In this document: in pieces, positions 56,888 to 64,000 of the stretch
Position numbering within the stretch: position 1 is the stretch's first letter
Layout of the letters: each line of letters starts with the position of its first letter
NCBI RefSeq assembly: GCF_001428045.1
Contig: NZ_LMSD01000001.1
Location: 1-64,000 of the forward strand
Source of the DNA: Paenibacillus sp. Soil750
GTDB lineage: Bacteria; Bacillota; Bacilli; Paenibacillales; NBRC-103111
Direction of reading: 5' to 3'
DNA length: 64,000 nt
Made by a program: the position numbers and the translations under genes
The notes under the pieces: generated by a model
Told to the model about the DNA's origin: nothing
What the model saw: only the letters and a program-made list of their open reading frames with translations
Databases searched by the model: none

Positions 56888-58507
56888 ATGAAGAAAATTT
56901 TAGCTTCAACCATGATTGTCATGATGATGGGTACAGCCATTGCCTGTTCCTCGAAGACGGAAACAACGACAACAACGAGTGAGTCACAATCACCAGCTAC
57001 AACTACCGCGACGACATATCCGATGACTACGGATAAAACACTGACCTATTGGGGTGAGTTGAACGGGAATTTAACAGGTGTGAAAACGACACATGCCGAT
57101 GTGCCCTTTTTCCAAGAATGGCAGAAGAAAACCGGAGTTCCGCTGAAATTCTTAGCGCCTCCGACAGGACAAGCCAAAGAAGCGCTAAACGTGATGCTCG
57201 CGTCCGGCGATTTGCCAGATATGATCGAATACAACTTTCTGAGTGATTTCCCAGGTGGACCTGAGAAAGCCATTAAAGATGGTTACATTTTGAAATTGAA
57301 TGATCTGATTGATAAATACGCGCCTAACCTGAAGAAATACCTCAAAGAGCATCCAGATGTCGACAAAATGGTGAAAACGGATAACGGAAGTTACTATGCC
57401 TTCCCTTTCATTCGTGGAGATGAATACTTGCAGGTTTTCCAAGGCCCGATGATTCGTAAAGACTGGTTAGATGAGTTAGGACTTCCTGTACCTGAAACGA
57501 TTGATGACTGGACAACGACATTGAAGGCGTTTAAAGAGAAGAAAGGTGCAGCCGCGCCATTATCCTTTATCAGCAAACCAAGATTTTTCAATGAATCGTA
57601 CAACGGTGCATTCTTAGGCGCATTTGGCGTGAACCGTGGATTCTATTTGGATAATGGGAAAATCAAATTCGGACCGTCGGAAAGCGGCTTCAAAGAGTAC
57701 TTGAAGACGTTCCACCAATGGTTTCAAGATGGCTTGCTAGACAAGAACATTGCTACAGTGGATACGAAAGCCTTGGATGGCAGCTTCGCAACGGGAGCGA
57801 CAGGGGCAAGTATTGGTAACGCAGGCGGTGGAATAGGCAAATGGCAGCCACTGATCCAGGCTAAAGATCCTAAAGCACAGCTGGTAGCAGCGCCATATCC
57901 GGTACTCAAGAAAGGCGATACGCCGAAATTTGGTCAAAAGGATAACCCGTATTCCTCTGGAGGGATTGTTGCGGTAACGGCGAAGTCCAAGAATCCAGAA
58001 TTAGCTGTGAAGATGCTGGATTATGGGTACAGTGAAGCTGGTCACATGTTCTTCAACTTCGGAACAGAAGGTGTTAGCTACTCGATGGTGGATGGCTATC
58101 CGAAATATACGGATTTGCTGATGAAAAATCCAGATAAGTTAGCACCTGCACAAGCGATGTCCATGTATATTCGCGGCAGCTACAACGGTCCATTTATCCA
58201 AGACAAGCGTTATGCGGAGCAATTCTTTGTACTGCCAACCCAACGCGATGCCATCAATGTGTGGAAGAAAACCGATACCGCCAAATACAGCTTGCCACCA
58301 TTAACACCAACGCCAGAGGAAAGCTCTGAATATGCGAAAATCATGGGCGATATGAACACGTTGGTGGATGAAATGACGCTGAAAATCATTTTGGGCAACG
58401 AGCCTGTAGATGGCTTTGAGAAGTATGTGGATAAAATGAAGTCCCTAAATTTAAGCCGCGCTATCGAGATTCAGCAAGCAGCACTTGATCGCTATAACAA
58501 GCGATAA
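56888..58507 (+). CDS. Sugar ABC transporter substrate-binding lipoprotein (LplA-like)
   Basis: A 539-residue lipoprotein. The signal peptide (ILASTMIVMMMGTAIACSS) ends in a lipobox AIAC, followed by a Thr-rich linker and a large extracellular solute-binding domain: TYWGELNGNLTGVKTTHADV, PFFQEWQKKTGVPLKFLAPP, ASGDLPDMIEYNFLSDFPGG, YAFPFIRGDEYLQVFQGPMI. The size and pattern match the LplA group of Paenibacillus/Bacillus importers for oligosaccharides, often of plant polysaccharides. GGAGGG precedes the ATG at 56888. It is followed by two permeases and an AraC regulator, forming one cassette without its own ATPase, as is usual for this group (shared MsmX-type ATPase). Confidence 0.92.
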   Translation: MKKILASTMIVMMMGTAIACSSKTETTTTTSESQSPATTTATTYPMTTDKTLTYWGELNGNLTGVKTTHADVPFFQEWQKKTGVPLKFLAPPTGQAKEALNVMLASGDLPDMIEYNFLSDFPGGPEKAIKDGYILKLNDLIDKYAPNLKKYLKEHPDVDKMVKTDNGSYYAFPFIRGDEYLQVFQGPMIRKDWLDELGLPVPETIDDWTTTLKAFKEKKGAAAPLSFISKPRFFNESYNGAFLGAFGVNRGFYLDNGKIKFGPSESGFKEYLKTFHQWFQDGLLDKNIATVDTKALDGSFATGATGASIGNAGGGIGKWQPLIQAKDPKAQLVAAPYPVLKKGDTPKFGQKDNPYSSGGIVAVTAKSKNPELAVKMLDYGYSEAGHMFFNFGTEGVSYSMVDGYPKYTDLLMKNPDKLAPAQAMSMYIRGSYNGPFIQDKRYAEQFFVLPTQRDAINVWKKTDTAKYSLPPLTPTPEESSEYAKIMGDMNTLVDEMTLKIILGNEPVDGFEKYVDKMKSLNLSRAIEIQQAALDRYNKR

Positions 58508-58580
58508 GTTTCATTAAGCAGGAAGAGGCGGGGGATCTAAGATCTCCCTTCTCTATAAGTAAACTGGTGAGAGGGTGAGG

Positions 58581-59543
58581 ATGGAGATGGCGAATACACA
58601 GCCACTGGAAAGTGTAACGCTTACGAAGCAACGAACGGGGACAAATAGATATATCCGTGATTTTATGGCCAACAAGTACTTGTACCTCATGATGGTACCC
58701 GTGCTCGCTTATTACTTGATTTTCCATTATGCACCGATGTATGGAGCCTTAATTGCCTTTAAAGAGTATTCACCTATGAAGGGAATTCTTGGCAGTGATT
58801 GGGTAGGTTTTAAGCATTTTCATGACTTTTTCAGCTCTTTTTATTTTTGGCGCATATTGAAAAATACGCTGGTCATCAGCTTGTACTCATTGATATTTGA
58901 GTTTCCTGCTCCGATTATTTTGGCCCTCTTGATTAATGAGGTACGAAGTAAGACTTTCAAGCGAGTTGCACAAACGATTACGTATATGCCGTATTTTATA
59001 TCGCTTGTCGTCATTTGCGGGATTATTACGGACTTTACGAATGCAGATGGTGTCATTAACAATATCGCGATGTCTTTCGGATATGATGGGCAAGCGATGC
59101 TGCAGAAAGCAGAGTTGTTCCGACCGATCTACATTTTATCCGAGATTTGGCAACGAATTGGATGGGAATCTATTATTTATATTGCAGCGTTAATGAGCAT
59201 TGATACGGAACAGTATGAAGCTGCACGTATGGATGGCGCAAGTCGCTGGAAACAAATGATGTATATCACATTGCCAGGTATCATGCCGACGATTGCGATT
59301 ATGTTTATTTTGCGTATGGGTAATCTGCTGAACGTAGGCTTTGAGAAAATCATTCTGCTCTATAATCCTGTCAGTTATGAAACGGCTGACGTGATTTCCT
59401 CTTTCGTCTACCGTAAAGGGTTGCTGGAGTTTGGGTGGAGCTACAGCTCAGCGGTTGGCTTATTTAATTCCGTTATCAATCTAATCCTACTCATTACAGC
59501 GAATTACATTAGTCGTAAAGTAAATGAAAGCAGCTTATGGTGA
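58581..59543 (+). CDS. Sugar ABC transporter permease (LplB-like)
   Basis: A 320-residue type I ABC permease with six membrane helices. Seen: MMVPVLAYYLIFHYAPMYGA, the LplB-type GSDWVGFKHF, FKRVAQTITYMPYFISLVVI, and the EAA loop YEAARMDGASRWKQMMYITL contacting the ATPase. In B. subtilis, LplB and YtcP-type partners import oligosaccharides. The start is uncertain among GTG 58575, ATG 58581 and ATG 58587, all close to GAGAGGGTGAGG. The C-terminus overlaps the open frame of the next permease. Confidence 0.92.
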   Translation: MEMANTQPLESVTLTKQRTGTNRYIRDFMANKYLYLMMVPVLAYYLIFHYAPMYGALIAFKEYSPMKGILGSDWVGFKHFHDFFSSFYFWRILKNTLVISLYSLIFEFPAPIILALLINEVRSKTFKRVAQTITYMPYFISLVVICGIITDFTNADGVINNIAMSFGYDGQAMLQKAELFRPIYILSEIWQRIGWESIIYIAALMSIDTEQYEAARMDGASRWKQMMYITLPGIMPTIAIMFILRMGNLLNVGFEKIILLYNPVSYETADVISSFVYRKGLLEFGWSYSSAVGLFNSVINLILLITANYISRKVNESSLW

Positions 59544-59553
59544 GGTGATGTTG

Positions 59554-60435
59554 ATGAGAAAAGGACCTAGTTTCGTAGAAAGACTATTCGATGTTGCTAT
59601 TCATTTGATTTTGACCCTACTTGTTGTGGTTACGTTGTACCCTTTACTTTACGTTCTATTTGCTTCGTTCAGTAATGCGAGTGAATTAGTTGCGCACAAA
59701 GGGATATTATATAAATCACTTGGCTTTAGTTGGGAAGCCTATAAAGGGGTTATGAAGAACCCCGGAATTCTCATCGGCTACCGAAACACCATGTTTATCG
59801 TGGTCGCTGGTGTTATTGTCAACCTCTTGATGACAGCGTTAGGCGCATACGTGCTCTCTCGTAAAAATGTGATCTGGAATAAGGCATTCATGATCATTAT
59901 CGTGATCACGATGTTCTTCCACGGGGGCTTAATTCCGCTCTATTTGATCGTCAAAAATGTAGGCTTGCTCGACACCCTATGGGCGACGATTATTCCATTC
60001 TCGATCTCCACATTTAATTTGATTATTATGCGAACAGCATTTATGGCGATACCGGACAGCTTAGAGGAGTCGGCCAAAATCGATGGGGCCAATCACTTTA
60101 CGATTTTGTTCCGAATCATCATCCCGCTGTCCATGCCCGTCATTGCCGTCATGATTCTGTACTATGCGGTAGATAAATGGAATGGTTGGTTCTATGCATC
60201 GATCTTTATTAAAAACCGAGACCTCTTCCCTCTACAGCTGGTTCTCAGGGAAATTTTAATATCCAACTCAACAGATGGCATGTCCGTGGGAGCTGATGCG
60301 GGTGATCGTTTCCAGATCGGAGAAACCATCAAATATGCGACGATCGTCGTGGCGACATTGCCAATTCTATGTGTCTATCCATTTGTACAACGTTTCTTTG
60401 TCAAAGGGGTTATGGTAGGTTCCCTGAAGGGATAG
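59554..60435 (+). CDS. Sugar ABC transporter permease (YtcP-like)
   Basis: A 293-residue partner permease with six helices. Seen: TLYPLLYVLFASFSNASELV, the MNFR-type segment STFNLIIMRTAFMAIPDSLE, the EAA loop SAKIDGANHFTILFRIIIPL, and the conserved C-terminal IGETIKYATIVVATLPILCV and FVKGVMVGSLKG. It is closely similar to the frameshifted copy at 36574-37448, and comparison with it locates that frameshift. The start at 59554 is set by GTGAGGTGATGTTG; the longer frame lies inside the upstream gene. Confidence 0.92.
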   Translation: MRKGPSFVERLFDVAIHLILTLLVVVTLYPLLYVLFASFSNASELVAHKGILYKSLGFSWEAYKGVMKNPGILIGYRNTMFIVVAGVIVNLLMTALGAYVLSRKNVIWNKAFMIIIVITMFFHGGLIPLYLIVKNVGLLDTLWATIIPFSISTFNLIIMRTAFMAIPDSLEESAKIDGANHFTILFRIIIPLSMPVIAVMILYYAVDKWNGWFYASIFIKNRDLFPLQLVLREILISNSTDGMSVGADAGDRFQIGETIKYATIVVATLPILCVYPFVQRFFVKGVMVGSLKG

Positions 60436-60581
60436 ACCATGGAAATAGGGACCTAGTAGCGCTTTTATCAATCGGATTTGTCATTTTGGACATTCCTCCC
60501 CTTGCGAACAGAGGTATAATAGAGTGAAGGAGACAATCCCTTCAGAGGAATTTTCAAGGTGCGCAGCGGGAGGAGATCCAA

Positions 60582-62942
60582 GTGAAGCTTCGATTTTTTT
60601 GGCCCAAAAGAAAAAGTATTATATTTACCTGGTTGTTATCCTACAGTGCCGTGTTATTCGTGCCTATGCTGATGAGCATCCTCATATACTCGCAGTCTAG
60701 TCATGCATTAAAAAGTGAAATTCATCGTGCGAATGATTCCTTATTGAAACAAGTCCGTTACACGATCGACACGCAATTCGATTTGATGAAACGGTTGAAT
60801 ATGGAAATTACTTGGAATGCTAAGTTACAAAGTCTGATGTACTCCAATATGCGAACCAATGATGATCAATATCTGGCTTTTCAATTAGTGAAAGAGTTTC
60901 GGATGTACCAAACCTCGTATGCGACAATCGATGAATTCTATGTGACTTGGGATCAGGAGGCTTCGATTCTTCGCCCAGGAAATATGCGAGATCTGCATAC
61001 AGCGTTTGATACCATTCACAATACAGGTACCATCAGGTATGAACAATGGCTAGATACGATCCACCAAGCTACGAATAACCAATTTCTGATCCTTCCCCGC
61101 GTAGATGCAGGTCCATCTGCCTCCTCCATCGCGTACGTCACACACTTGCCCAAGGATCTGAATGGTAAGCAGACAGGTACTGTCGTTGTGATGGCTGATA
61201 GGGAACGATTCGAGAAGGCAATCGAAAGCATTTCAGGGTTTAGCGGAGGGCAAATCGTCATCCTTAATCATGACAATCAAGTTCTACTCTCCAATGTCCC
61301 TGTGACGGTGAATAAGAATCTCATTTTGGAGCAATTGCAAGATGAGGATAACGTGACTTACAAACCTTCACAAGATGGAGAATCAGAGCTTTTCTATATT
61401 CAATCGGCTGTTTCTGATTTGAAATATGTGCTGATCATTCCAAGCCGTATATATTGGGAAAAAGCGGAGTATGTCCGCAAGTTTACTTATATCAGCATAC
61501 TAATTAGCTTATTTGGTGCAGCGGTGCTAACTTGGTTCTTTCTACGTCGTAATTACTCACCGATTCAACGTTTGGTTCAATCGATTTCTGATAAAAATGC
61601 CTTCGAAGAACGTGCTGATGGAAATGAACTGCATTTCATTCAGAAAGTGATCTCGCATACGCGAAATGAGAAGGATCAAATCGCGATGCAGCTGCAATCT
61701 CACCATCATGTGCTCCGTTCGAACATGTTGAATCGGTTGTTAAAGGGGCGAATTGATTCTCTCGTTTCGTATGAGGAAGCGTTCAAGACCTTTCATATGG
61801 ATTTGATATCGAATCATTTCGCAGTTATCCTGTTTGCGGTTGAGAATTCCGATAGTATATCTACGAATTTACCAGGTATGGACATTAGTGAACGCAGAAA
61901 ATTGATGCAGTTCATTATCACGAATGTCGTTGAAGAACTCGTCGGTCATCGCCAACATGCTGGTTATGTAGCTGAGATCGACGACATGATGGTGTGTTTG
62001 GTGAACTTCGCAGAAACGGATGCGGCAGAGCGGAAACTTGATCTGGATTGGATTGCTGCAGAAGCGCAGCGATTCCTGACAAGGTTCCATATGGATTTAA
62101 CAATCTCCATTAGCGGTGTTCATCCTTCTCTGATTGGCGTTGCCGAGGCTTATAGTGAAGCTTTGGACGCGATGGAATATAAGATGGTCAGAGGGAAGAG
62201 AGAGATCATCACTTACGATGAGATCCGAATCGACACGGCCGATAAGCTGCAACTGGGTTACTATTATCCGCTCCAAGTAGAGCAGCAAATTATTAATCTC
62301 ATCAAAACGGGAGATATTGAGCAAGCCTCGGCTAGCATGAACGAGATCATGGGACGTAATTTCGATAAGCCACTGGTGTCGCTTACTCTGGCTAGATGTC
62401 TCATCTTCAATCTCGTAGGTACGATGGTGAAAGCGATGAATGAGCTGGGGGACGGGACTACACAGCCTTGGCTAGGGGATAACCCGTTATGGATGGATAA
62501 AATCATTGCCTGCGATACCATTCTGGAAATGCAGCAAGAGCTGCAGCTGTTACTCAGAGAGGTATGTGCGTTTGCCGCTTCAAAAATAGAAGCGAACCAG
62601 ACGAAAGAACGGACGGAAACCTTGCGTGAGCTCATCGCGAAAGTTATGCAATATATCGAGGAGCACTATCAAGATGCTAATTTGAATGTGAATACGATAG
62701 GTGAAAACTTTGCCTTAAGAGGCAGCTACGTATCCAAGTTATTCAAGGATCAGACAGGTGAGGGTTTGCTCGACTACATCACGAAATACCGCATTCAACA
62801 AGCGAAGAAGATGATCAGCTATAAGCAAGATTCAATCTCGGAGATTGCGCGGCTCGTTGGCTATAATGAAGTAGCTACCTTTATTCGTGTGTTCAAGAAA
62901 TACGAGGGAATAACGCCTGGGAAATATAAGGAAATGAACTGA
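60582..62942 (+). CDS. Membrane-anchored AraC-family regulator (YesS/YtdP-like)
   Basis: A 786-residue regulator. Membrane helices at about 13-35 and 302-322 flank an extracytoplasmic sensor domain (SEIHRANDSLLKQVRYTIDT through AESELFYIQSAVSDLKYVLI-like sequence). A cytoplasmic middle region follows, and the last 100 residues are an AraC helix-turn-helix pair (YQDANLNVNTIGENFALRGS, YNEVATFIRVFKKYEGITPG). Such proteins sense an extracellular sugar and activate the neighbouring ABC genes. It starts at GTG after GGGAGGAGATCCAA; TATAAT at 60515-60520 is a possible -10 box. A truncated relative is at 38080-38700. Confidence 0.9.
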   Translation: MKLRFFWPKRKSIIFTWLLSYSAVLFVPMLMSILIYSQSSHALKSEIHRANDSLLKQVRYTIDTQFDLMKRLNMEITWNAKLQSLMYSNMRTNDDQYLAFQLVKEFRMYQTSYATIDEFYVTWDQEASILRPGNMRDLHTAFDTIHNTGTIRYEQWLDTIHQATNNQFLILPRVDAGPSASSIAYVTHLPKDLNGKQTGTVVVMADRERFEKAIESISGFSGGQIVILNHDNQVLLSNVPVTVNKNLILEQLQDEDNVTYKPSQDGESELFYIQSAVSDLKYVLIIPSRIYWEKAEYVRKFTYISILISLFGAAVLTWFFLRRNYSPIQRLVQSISDKNAFEERADGNELHFIQKVISHTRNEKDQIAMQLQSHHHVLRSNMLNRLLKGRIDSLVSYEEAFKTFHMDLISNHFAVILFAVENSDSISTNLPGMDISERRKLMQFIITNVVEELVGHRQHAGYVAEIDDMMVCLVNFAETDAAERKLDLDWIAAEAQRFLTRFHMDLTISISGVHPSLIGVAEAYSEALDAMEYKMVRGKREIITYDEIRIDTADKLQLGYYYPLQVEQQIINLIKTGDIEQASASMNEIMGRNFDKPLVSLTLARCLIFNLVGTMVKAMNELGDGTTQPWLGDNPLWMDKIIACDTILEMQQELQLLLREVCAFAASKIEANQTKERTETLRELIAKVMQYIEEHYQDANLNVNTIGENFALRGSYVSKLFKDQTGEGLLDYITKYRIQQAKKMISYKQDSISEIARLVGYNEVATFIRVFKKYEGITPGKYKEMN

Positions 62943-62987
62943 TGAGGATAGGATGATAAACAGATGCATGCGGGGAGGAGAACAGAA

Positions 62988-64000
62988 TGAGCAGACGAGC
63001 TAGCAGCAAGACGCTATTACTTCTAGGTATAATCACCCTTGGGCTGACAGCATGCTCATCTGAGAGCCCGACGCCGCTTACGACACCGTCAGGGCAGCCT
63101 ACAGCTACGGTTAAGGATAAGGAGCAGTCTGAGCCTGCAGCTACGAAGCTGACCTATTGGTCAGAGTTGAATGGGAATGCCGCGAGTGTGAAAGCGAAAT
63201 TCAAGGATATTCCCTTTTTCCAAGAATGGCAGAAGAGGACTGGAGTCCAACTTTCCTTCATACAGCCGTCTGCGAATCAAGCCAAGGAAGCGATGAATGT
63301 CTTATTAGCCTCTGGCGACCTGCCTGATATGATGGAGTACGAGTGGGACAGCTTCCCTGGCGGACCTGAAAAGGCGATCAAAGATGGCTATATTTTGAGA
63401 TTAAATGAGGTCATTGATAAGTATGCGCCTAATCTGAAGCAATACTTAAAGGAGCATCCCGAAATCGATAAGCAAATTCGGACCGATGACGGCAGCTATT
63501 ACGTTTTCCCGTTCATCCGTGGTGATGATAAGCTTCGTACGTATCAAGGGCCCATTATCCGACAGGATTGGCTTAACGAGCTTGGACTAGAGGTTCCAAC
63601 CACGATAGAGGAATGGCATACGGTGCTTAAGGCATTCAAGGAGAAGAAAGGAATCGCAGCTCCTTTGACATTTCTAGGCGTGCCGAATCCGCTGTTCGGG
63701 ATTGAAGGGGGCGCTTTTGTAGGCGCTTATGGGATTCGCAAAGGCTTCTATCAAGATCATGGTGAGGTCAAGTTTGGTCCCATGGAGAAGGGCTACCAAG
63801 ATTTCTTGGCGACTTTCCGAGGGTGGTATGAGGAAGGATTAATTGATAAGAATATCGCTTCCGTGGATACCAAGACAATGGACTCGAATATGGTAACGGG
63901 GCGAAGTGGTGCAACGATTTGGAATGCGGGTGCAGGGATTGGGAAATGGCAGCCGCTTGTCGAGGAGAAAATCAAATCTGCTTTATTTACTGCTGCCCCT
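62988..64000 (+). CDS. Second substrate-binding lipoprotein of the cassette (partial, runs off the window)
   Basis: An open frame of at least 337 codons with no stop before the window edge. It starts RRASSKTLLLLGIITLGLTA followed by the lipobox LTACSS, then a Ser/Thr/Pro-rich linker and a domain that parallels the lipoprotein at 56888: TYWSELNGNAASVKAKFKDI, PFFQEWQKRTGVQLSFIQPS, ASGDLPDMMEYEWDSFPGGP, YVFPFIRGDD. The two are clear paralogues flanking the permeases and regulator. GGGGAGGAGAACAG precedes the ATG at 62988. It probably binds a related oligosaccharide for the same permeases, or serves a further permease set outside the window. Confidence 0.92.

Overview
The window looks like chromosomal DNA of a spore-forming, moderate-GC Gram-positive bacterium, most probably Paenibacillus or a close relative. 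Reasons: strong AGGAGG-type ribosome binding sites with frequent TTG/GTG starts, a YhcN/YlaJ sporulation lipoprotein, the ctaCDEFG cytochrome oxidase order, a TPP riboswitch ahead of a tenI-thiOSG-thiDE thiamine cluster, and LplB/YtcP-type sugar ABC systems paired with membrane-anchored AraC regulators. The genus call is inference from gene content. I saw no tRNA, rRNA, CRISPR array, insertion sequence or prophage.

Layout. 0-15 kb is mostly single genes and short operons: a jelly-roll-like protein, a lipoprotein, acetyltransferases, a pentapeptide-repeat protein, an HD hydrolase, a GHKL ATPase, a frameshifted small gene, a P-loop kinase-like protein, LtrA, a five-unit SH3-like secreted protein, an MFS exporter, an SdpR/SdpI-type pair with a clear promoter and operator palindrome, and a BASS transporter with an Lrp regulator. 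15-17 kb holds hflK-hflC. 17.3-22.2 kb is the thiamine operon behind a TPP riboswitch; thiF is absent between thiG and thiD, where a repeat element sits instead. 23-27 kb has a winged-helix regulator with an M29 aminopeptidase, and an AraC regulator divergent from a TIM-barrel isomerase. 27.3-33.4 kb is a minus-strand operon for nucleoside import (BMP lipoprotein, ABC ATPase, two permeases) that also carries a sulfite-oxidase-like molybdoenzyme and a nucleoside phosphorylase.

33.7-38.7 kb shows gene decay: a truncated secreted protein, and a collapsed LplB/YtcP-type ABC cassette in which a regulator is fused by deletion to a permease and the second permease has a one-base frameshift. An intact relative of that cassette ends the window (56.9-64 kb): lipoprotein, two permeases, AraC regulator, then a second lipoprotein cut by the window edge. 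Between them are membrane and enzyme genes, a stand-alone IF-3 paralogue, a C39-like peptidase, an M48 protease, a CvfC-like HEAT protein, a guanylate-kinase-like protein with an altered P-loop, a DEAD-box helicase with a 39-bp tandem repeat, and the caa3 oxidase operon.

The most unusual signal not explained by genes is a set of intergenic repeat clusters at about 5.4, 15.1, 20.5, 22.2 and 43.5 kb. Their sequences differ, but they share a register of about 50 bp (or 100 bp), and three of them have the same plan: two direct units 50-51 bp apart followed by an inverted unit.
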